A stretch of 64,000 nt of DNA from Methylobacterium sp. C25 (GTDB taxonomy: Bacteria > Pseudomonadota > Alphaproteobacteria > Rhizobiales > Beijerinckiaceae): assembly GCF_021352225.1 (NCBI RefSeq), contig NZ_JAAUVI010000001.1:248001-312000 (forward strand), given 5' to 3'. Shown here in pieces: positions 58,656-64,000 of the stretch. The translations under genes were made by a program, and so were the position numbers. Numbering within the stretch: the first letter of the stretch is position 1; every line of letters starts with the position of its first letter. Below the pieces are notes generated by a model, which was not told the DNA's origin, ran no database searches, and saw only the letters and a program-made list of their open reading frames with translations.

Positions 58656-58981
58656 TTCCGGCTGCGCTCGCGCTTGGTCTCGGTCCTAAGCGCGCCGAGC
58701 AGCGATCCGCCCTCCTCGCTCACCTCGTAATGCGCGCGCTGCGTGCGGGCGTTGCGCGAGGTGACCGTCAGCAGACCGAGATCGACCAGGATCTCCAGTG
58801 CGCGCAGAACCAGCGCGTGCTCGATCCCGAAGATGCGCGCGAAGCTGCGCGTGTCCGCGGCGATCCCAAGCGACAGTCCGGCGAGCACACCGGCTTCCAA
58901 CTGCGAGAGGTCGAAGCGGAGGGCCGCGATGGTGTCCGTCGCGGCGAGGAAGGTTTCCGCGTCGGCGGGCGGCTCGCTCAT
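58649..58981 (-). CDS. fdh4B: Small formate dehydrogenase 4 partner protein
   Basis: Protein of 110 aa with no signal peptide. It is helical and has the look of a winged helix (ILVDLGLLTVTSRNARTQRA, then HYEVSEEGGSLL). Its ATG overlaps the fdh4A stop in ATGA (58978-58981), so translation is coupled. In M. extorquens the fourth formate dehydrogenase is encoded by fdh4A and a small fdh4B, and this pair fits that order and size. The identification rests on remembered gene layout, not on a search; the molecular role of this subunit is not known. Confidence 0.7.
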   Translation of the reverse strand: MSEPPADAETFLAATDTIAALRFDLSQLEAGVLAGLSLGIAADTRSFARIFGIEHALVLRALEILVDLGLLTVTSRNARTQRAHYEVSEEGGSLLGALRTETKRERSRNS

Positions 58982-61287
58982 GCCGCCTTGGCAAGCACGG
59001 GGCGGGCGCGGATCTTCACCAGCACCGATTTCGAGGTCGGAGTGTCCGAGAACTCGCCGAAGCTCGACAGCGGCACCATCACGTTCAGCTCGGGATAGTA
59101 GCCGGCGAGCGAGCCGCGCGGCATCTCGAACGGTACCAGGCGGAAGTCCTCGGCCACGTCGCCCCCATCCCCGTCATCGGCACGAACGACGTCGACACGC
59201 TCGCCGTAGAGGCCGCGAAGGACGGCGCAATCGTCGGGATGCGCGAAGATCACGCGGCGCTCGCCGTAAACGCCGCGATACCGATCATCGAGACCGTAGA
59301 TCGTCGTGTTGTACTGGTCGTGGCTGCGGAACGTCTGCAGGACGAACGTATCCGTCGTGCCGGCAGCCTTCTGGTGCTCGGTCGCCTGCGGGATCGGGCC
59401 GAAGGAGAAGCTGGCCTTGCCGCTCGCCGTCTCGAAGACGCGCTCGGCGGCGAGATTGCGTAGCATGAAGCCGCGCGGGCGGCGGACCCGCAGATTGAAG
59501 CCGGTGAAGCCGGGGATCGTCTTCTCGATGAGATCGCGGATCAGGTCGTAATCGTCGGCGAGCGCAGCCCAATCGACATGGGCAGAACCGACCGTCGCTG
59601 CCGCCATGCCGGCGATGATGCCGATTTCCGAGCGCAGCTCCGGCGAGGCCGGCTTGTTGATGCCGCCCGAGCCGTGGACCATGCTCATCGAATCTTCGAC
59701 GGTCACGATCTGAATCTTGCGCTTCGAATTCCGGTCGATCTCGGTGCGGCCGAGGCAGGGCAGCAGGTAGCCGACGCGGCCCGGCAGCAGGTGCGAGTGG
59801 TTCAGCTTCGTCCCGATATGGACGGTGAGTTCGCAGGAAGCGAGCGCCTTGGCGACCAGAGTGCTGTCCGGCGTCGCACGGGCGAAATTGCCGCCGAGAC
59901 CGATGAAGGCCTTCGACGAGCCGTCGAGCATGGCGCCAATCGAGGCGAGCACGTTGTGGCCGTGGGCGCGGGGCGACTTGAAGCCGAACTGGCGGTCGAG
60001 AGCGTCGAGGAAGGCGGCCGGCGGCTTCTCGTTGATGCCCACCGTACGGTCGCCCTGCACGTTCGAGTGGCCGCGCACGGGGCAGAGGCCGGTGCCCGGA
60101 CGGCCGACATGGCCGCGCAGGAACATGACGTTGGCGATCTCGCGCACGGTCGCGACGGAGTGCTTGTGCTGGGTCACGCCCATCGCCCAAGTGGCGATGA
60201 CCTTGTCGGCACCGAGATAGACGTCGGCCGCCGTCTCGATCTCCTCGCGGGTCAGGCCGGACTGGTCGAGGATCGCCTCCCAGGAGGTTGCATCGACGGC
60301 GGCACGGTAGGCCTCGAAGTCGGAGGTTTGACGGCGCAGGAAGGCGCGGTCGAGCAGCGAGGGCTTGCCAGCGGCGAGCGCAGCGTCGTCGCGAGCGAAC
60401 ACCACTTTGGCGATGCCGCGGAAGGCAGACATGTCGCCGCCCAGACGCGGCTGGAAATAGTGGCTGGCGATCGTATGGCTCGCGCCGCGCAGCATCTCGA
60501 CGCTGTTCTGCGGGTCGGCAAAGCGCTCGAGCCCGCGCTCACGTACCGGATTGAAGGCAACGACGCGGGCACCGCGCTCGGCGGCCCGGCGCAGGTCGGC
60601 CAGCATGCGCGGATGGTTGGTGCCGGGGTTCTGGCCGACGACGAAGATCGCGTCCGCCTTCTCGAAATCCTCCAGCAGCACCGTGCCCTTGCCGATGCCG
60701 ATGGCCTCGGTCAGCCCGATGCCGCTGGCCTCGTGGCACATGTTGGAGCAGTCGGGGAAATTGTTGGTGCCGTAATGGCGCGCGAAGAGCTGGTAGAGGT
60801 AGGCCGCCTCGTTGGAGGCACGGCCGGACGTGTAGAACTCGGCCTGATCGGGATGATCGAGCCCGCGCAAAGTCGCGCCGATCTCGGCGAAGGCCTCGTC
60901 CCAGGTGACAGCGACATAGCGGTCGGAGGCCGCGTCGTAGCGCATCGGATGGGTCAGGCGACCTTCGAGCTCGAGGGCGTAGTCGGTCCAGCCACGCAGC
61001 TCGGTCAGCGTGTGCTTGGTGAAGAATTTCGGCGGCGTCCGTTTGTCCGTGGCTTCCCAGGAGACTGCCTTCACGCCGTTCTCGCAGAACTCGAAGGACG
61101 AGCCGTGAGCCGGATCACCCCATGCACAGCCGGGGCAATCGAAGCCATCGGGTTGGTTCGCCGCGAGCAACACGCGGGCGCCGGACAAGGGGGCGCGGCT
61201 CTTGAGAAGGTGCTTGCCGCAACTCTTCAGGGCCCCCCATCCGCCGGCGGCAGAAGAGCGCTTGAGACCGTGTTCCGTGGTGCTCAT
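58978..61287 (-). CDS. fdh4A: Molybdopterin oxidoreductase, formate dehydrogenase 4 (FdhF/YdeP type)
   Basis: Protein of 769 aa of the FdhF/YdeP family, a molybdenum- or tungsten-pterin enzyme. It has a short N-terminal Cys motif FDCPGCAWGDP, the substrate and cofactor region RASNEAAYLYQLFARHYGTN, CSNMCHEASG, and the MGD-binding stretches VGQNPGTNHPRML and FLRGHVGRPGTGLCPVRGHS. No Tat signal is seen, so it acts in the cytoplasm. In M. extorquens the matching enzyme oxidises formate during growth on methanol. The start ATG 61287 is chosen because the preceding residues have no family features; the ribosome site is weak. Confidence 0.85.
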   Translation of the reverse strand: MSTTEHGLKRSSAAGGWGALKSCGKHLLKSRAPLSGARVLLAANQPDGFDCPGCAWGDPAHGSSFEFCENGVKAVSWEATDKRTPPKFFTKHTLTELRGWTDYALELEGRLTHPMRYDAASDRYVAVTWDEAFAEIGATLRGLDHPDQAEFYTSGRASNEAAYLYQLFARHYGTNNFPDCSNMCHEASGIGLTEAIGIGKGTVLLEDFEKADAIFVVGQNPGTNHPRMLADLRRAAERGARVVAFNPVRERGLERFADPQNSVEMLRGASHTIASHYFQPRLGGDMSAFRGIAKVVFARDDAALAAGKPSLLDRAFLRRQTSDFEAYRAAVDATSWEAILDQSGLTREEIETAADVYLGADKVIATWAMGVTQHKHSVATVREIANVMFLRGHVGRPGTGLCPVRGHSNVQGDRTVGINEKPPAAFLDALDRQFGFKSPRAHGHNVLASIGAMLDGSSKAFIGLGGNFARATPDSTLVAKALASCELTVHIGTKLNHSHLLPGRVGYLLPCLGRTEIDRNSKRKIQIVTVEDSMSMVHGSGGINKPASPELRSEIGIIAGMAAATVGSAHVDWAALADDYDLIRDLIEKTIPGFTGFNLRVRRPRGFMLRNLAAERVFETASGKASFSFGPIPQATEHQKAAGTTDTFVLQTFRSHDQYNTTIYGLDDRYRGVYGERRVIFAHPDDCAVLRGLYGERVDVVRADDGDGGDVAEDFRLVPFEMPRGSLAGYYPELNVMVPLSSFGEFSDTPTSKSVLVKIRARPVLAKAA

Positions 61288-61566
61288 GAGGTCCGATCGC
61301 GGAAGTCGGAGAATAGCAAGTGTCTGTCGGCCGGCGGCATCATCGCGATGGCTGCACGGCGGCTGAAAGCGCCAGCGCAATGTAGCAATTCGCACCCGCA
61401 AAATGATTTCGGCTGAGCGTTGGGATACCCATGCGAAAAACGCATAACTCAGGCATTATCCTACCTGAGCTACCTAATTTTGGAATAATTTGAGAGGAGA
61501 GGTGGCTGTGCGGCCGAGACCTGCGGCCTTAGGCGGCTTGGTTGCAGCGCGGAAAAGCGGAAGGCG

Positions 61567-62646
61567 TTATCCTGCCAGCTTGGTCAGTTCGTTGGCATCG
61601 CGCCCGATTACCGCCTCGAGGCCGCTCAGGCCCTCGGCCTTCAACCGTGCCGAGAGACCGCTTTTGATTGTCTCGACGAGGCCGGGGCCTTCGTAGACCA
61701 ATGCCGAATAGAGTTGGATCAGGTTCGCCCCGGCCCGGATCTTGGTCCAGGCGGCCTCCGCGGAATCGATGCCGCCGACGCCGATCAGCGGAATCTGCCG
61801 GCCGACCCGCAAAAAGGTCTCGGCGAGAAGCCGCGTTGATGGCGCGAAGAGCGGCCGGCCCGAGAGCCCGCCGGTCTCTCCGGCGATCCGCTTTTCGGTG
61901 AGGAAATCAGGCCGTGCGACGGTGGTGTTGGAGACGACGAGCGCCTGCACGCCGCGGCGGAGCGCGGTGGCCGTCATCGCGTCGAGGGCGTCGAGGCTGA
62001 TGTCGGGAGCGATCTTCAGGAGGACCGCGGTGCCTGGATGCGCTTCGTCTCGGGCCGCGATGGTGCGGGCGAGCAGGTCGTCGAGGAACGCCTCGCCCTG
62101 GAGGTCGCGCAGGCCCGGCGTGTTGGGCGAGGAGATGTTGACGGTGATGAAGTCGACGAGCGGCGCCAGCGAACGGGTGCAGGCGACATAGTCGGCGAGC
62201 CGATCGACTGCCTCCTTGTTGGCGCCGATGTTGACGCCAACCACGCCGCCCCTGCCCTGCCGTGCGCGCAACCGGTCTGCGACGGCGTCGAGACCCTCGC
62301 TGTTGAGGCCGAAGCGGTTGATCACGGCGCGGTCACCCGCAAGGCGAAATACCCGCGGCTTCGGGTTGCCCGGCTGGGGCCTCGGCACGACGCCGCCAAC
62401 CTCCACGAAGCCGAAGCCGAGTCCGAGCATCGCATCGGGTACGCGCGCCCCCTTGTCGAAACCGGCGGCGAGGCCGACGGGGTTGGGGAAGCGTTTGCCG
62501 AACAGGTCGATGGTCAGCCGAGGATCGGCGGCAGCCGGGGTGCGTGGCGGCAACAGCGCGAGGGCGCGCAGAGTCAGGTCGTGCGCCGTCTCGGCATCGA
62601 GCCCATGCAGCAGCGGCCGCGCCAGCGGAAACAGCGCCGAGATCAT
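61567..62646 (-). CDS. pyrD: Dihydroorotate dehydrogenase (quinone), class 2
   Basis: Membrane-associated FMN enzyme of 359 aa that oxidises dihydroorotate in pyrimidine synthesis and passes electrons to quinone. The N-terminal helix region ([20 protein letters not shown]) marks class 2. The core has [21 protein letters not shown], the catalytic Ser in [14 protein letters not shown], and [12 protein letters not shown]. Its start overlaps the stop of the DUF952 gene in ATGA (62643-62646). Confidence 0.96.
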   Translation of the reverse strand: MISALFPLARPLLHGLDAETAHDLTLRALALLPPRTPAAADPRLTIDLFGKRFPNPVGLAAGFDKGARVPDAMLGLGFGFVEVGGVVPRPQPGNPKPRVFRLAGDRAVINRFGLNSEGLDAVADRLRARQGRGGVVGVNIGANKEAVDRLADYVACTRSLAPLVDFITVNISSPNTPGLRDLQGEAFLDDLLARTIAARDEAHPGTAVLLKIAPDISLDALDAMTATALRRGVQALVVSNTTVARPDFLTEKRIAGETGGLSGRPLFAPSTRLLAETFLRVGRQIPLIGVGGIDSAEAAWTKIRAGANLIQLYSALVYEGPGLVETIKSGLSARLKAEGLSGLEAVIGRDANELTKLAG

Positions 62647-62999
62647 GCGCCCTGCTCCGCCATCACCGCGGCCGGAAATATGTGGCGACCATCGGATCCG
62701 AGTGGCAATTCGTCGACACTCCGGACGGCGCTCAGCGGCAGGTCGCCGTAGAGATGCGGAAACATGTCACCGCCACGCGAGGGCTCGAAGCGCAACGCCT
62801 CTCCCAACGCGTCACCCTCGATCGCGACGAGCAACAGATCCTCGATGCCAGCGAAATGGCGTGCAGCGGTCTCGGCCGCCTGCGCAGCGGTGGAGAAATG
62901 GATGAAGCCGTCGGCATGGTCGATCGGCGCTCCGGTGAAGCGTCCGGCGGCCTCGGCTTCGGCCCAGAGCGCGCGCGGGCAGATCTTGTAGACGAGCAT
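62643..62999 (-). CDS. DUF952 family protein
   Basis: Protein of 118 aa matching DUF952: it opens [20 protein letters not shown], then [20 protein letters not shown], and closes with [20 protein letters not shown]. The function is unknown. It is directly coupled to pyrD through a four-base overlap. The ATG at 62999 is chosen because it is the normal family start; the frame is open further upstream. Confidence 0.9.
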   Translation of the reverse strand: MLVYKICPRALWAEAEAAGRFTGAPIDHADGFIHFSTAAQAAETAARHFAGIEDLLLVAIEGDALGEALRFEPSRGGDMFPHLYGDLPLSAVRSVDELPLGSDGRHIFPAAVMAEQGA

Positions 63000-63214
63000 G
63001 ATGGGTCGGGCCTCTCCCGCGTGCCGCGCGGAGCGCTTAGGACGGGCGCAAGAGGGCCGCAACCCAGGAAAGCTGCTTGGTGCAAAGCGCAGCTTTTTCA
63101 GACCGCCCAACCATGCCAGAATCGCAATCGTTTCGCGTTGCGTTCGCCGCGTCGTAGTTCTACTTTCCTAGCACTAGGCTGGCTGTCTCAACCGGCCCGA
63201 TCCACGAGCTCGCC

Positions 63215-63847
63215 ATGCTGTCGCACGACCAGATCTGGATGGCGATCGATCGTCTGGCCGAGCGCCACGGCTATTCGGCATCAGGACTCGCTCGCCGCGC
63301 GGGGCTCGACGCCACCAGCTTCAACCGCTCGAAGCGAATCGGGCCCGACGGCCGCAAGCGCTGGCCCTCGACCGAATCCGTTTCCAAGATTCTCGCTGCC
63401 ACGGGTGCGAGTCTCGATGATTTCCTGCGGCTCATCGTCGGCCGCGACGGTCCGCTGCGCACCATGGTGCCCCTGATCGGCATGACGCAGGCCGGCGCCG
63501 GGCGACTCTTCACCGACGAAGGCATGCCTGCCGGGGGGCCGGGCTGGGAGGAAATCGAGTTTCCGGATCTCGGCGGCGACCGCGCCTTCGCGCTGGAGGT
63601 CCAGGGCGATTCGATGATGCCGCTGTACCGCGATGGCGACGTCCTCATCGTCTCGCCCACAGCGAGCGTCCGCAAGGGCGACCGCGTGGTGGCCCGTCTC
63701 TCCTCCGGCGAGGTGCTCGCCAAGGAGTTGCGGCGCCGGACCGCCCGTACGGTCGAGCTCGCTTCCCTCAATCCCGAGCACGAGGACAGGGCCGTCCCCG
63801 TCTCCGAGATCGCCTGGATGGTGCGCGTGATGTGGGTGCGCCAATAG
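63215..63847 (+). CDS. HTH-type regulator with S24 (LexA-like) peptidase domain
   Basis: Protein of 210 aa. The N-terminal DNA-binding domain contains YSASGLARRAGLDATSFNRS. The C-terminal S24 domain has the catalytic pair S133 in VQGDSMMPL and K170 in LAKELRRR, with a possible self-cleavage site of the Ala-Gly type at 93-94 or 95-96. It resembles phage CI-like repressors kept as chromosomal genes, and may be inactivated by RecA-stimulated self-cleavage. A CCTAG-CA-CTAGG palindrome lies in its promoter. No phage genes are seen around it. Confidence 0.87.
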   Translation: MLSHDQIWMAIDRLAERHGYSASGLARRAGLDATSFNRSKRIGPDGRKRWPSTESVSKILAATGASLDDFLRLIVGRDGPLRTMVPLIGMTQAGAGRLFTDEGMPAGGPGWEEIEFPDLGGDRAFALEVQGDSMMPLYRDGDVLIVSPTASVRKGDRVVARLSSGEVLAKELRRRTARTVELASLNPEHEDRAVPVSEIAWMVRVMWVRQ

Positions 63848-63966
63848 CGGCCGCCCCCGACCCGCGCGCAGCCTTGGGCGTTCGAGGGAATACGGGTATC
63901 GATCTCGCCGATGCGAGCCCGGCCCAGCCGCGCGAGCGTGACGGGTTGCAGCCAGGGAAAGCGGCC

Positions 63967-64000
63967 ATGCCATCGCCCGACGAGGACGGCCCATCCGCAA
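63967..64000 (+). CDS. Possible start of a gene cut by the window edge
   Basis: An ATG at 63967 with an AGGGAAAG ribosome site upstream opens a frame (MPSPDEDGPSA) that runs off the end. Only 11 residues are visible, so nothing can be said about function. Confidence 0.3.
   Translation, partial: MPSPDEDGPSA

Noticed and set aside
63147..63165. Possible alphaproteobacterial LexA box before the S24 regulator
   Set aside because: Two GTTC half-sites are present but separated by 11 bases, while the known box has seven.
63281..64000. Minus-strand frame of 239 codons at the right edge
   Set aside because: It is antisense to the S24 regulator, whose Ser-Lys dyad and HTH are clear.

Overview
The window reads as ordinary chromosome of a GC-rich alphaproteobacterium of the order Hyphomicrobiales (Rhizobiales), most likely Methylobacterium or Methylorubrum. 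The reasons are the two-gene formate dehydrogenase that matches FDH4 of M. extorquens (58649-61287), CtrA-type TTAA-N7-TTAA boxes, a DUF465/purE/purK neighbourhood, a DUF2852 protein and a bacterial-transglutaminase-like cysteine peptidase. No rRNA, CRISPR array, transposase or prophage was seen. One tRNA gene (Gln, anticodon CTG) is present.

Layout. 310-19568: a large alpha-glucan and trehalose cluster. A GH13 glucosidase and glgA on the plus strand converge on a minus-strand operon treZ, malQ-treY, GH13-glgE, treS-mak, glgB. Three of these five operon genes encode two-enzyme fusions. 19800-22702: a DUF2852 protein, a TetR regulator and a divergent COG0523 metallochaperone gene with a near-consensus Zur box. 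22772-25902: a less gene-dense stretch with AT-rich patches, small secreted or membrane proteins, a DUF1275 membrane protein and a decayed MFS transporter. 25903-31323: deoB, yejF, a lytic transglycosylase with a SPOR-like tail, a lipoprotein hydrolase and a thioesterase. 31424-36879: small exported proteins, then a subtilase / ECF sigma / anti-sigma module, then a cysteine peptidase with two CtrA boxes. 37125-42347: tRNA-Gln, small membrane proteins, a phosphodiester glycosidase, an old-yellow-enzyme homologue and a short chlorite dismutase. 42362-50679: prpE, two DUF465 proteins, purEK, a TPR lipoprotein, glpX and hom. 50780-56482: exported proteins, an MFS exporter, ftsK with a CtrA box, and a SPOR-like protein. 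56783-64000: a TetR/SDR pair around a 16-bp palindrome, fdh4AB, pyrD with a DUF952 gene, and an S24-type repressor.

How the genes work together. GlgA, GlgE and GlgB can build alpha-glucan, GlgE from maltose-1-phosphate. TreY and TreZ release trehalose from glucan ends. TreS-Mak turns trehalose into maltose and then maltose-1-phosphate, and MalQ rearranges malto-oligosaccharides. Together they can form a closed trehalose-glucan cycle. The most novel-looking points are the GH13-GlgE fusion whose extra N-terminal GH13 domain keeps a full catalytic triad, and the subtilase/sigma/anti-sigma module, where the anti-sigma C-terminal domain resembles the propeptide of the protease.

All calls come from reading the sequence. 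No database search was run, so family names rest on recognised motifs and remembered homologues.
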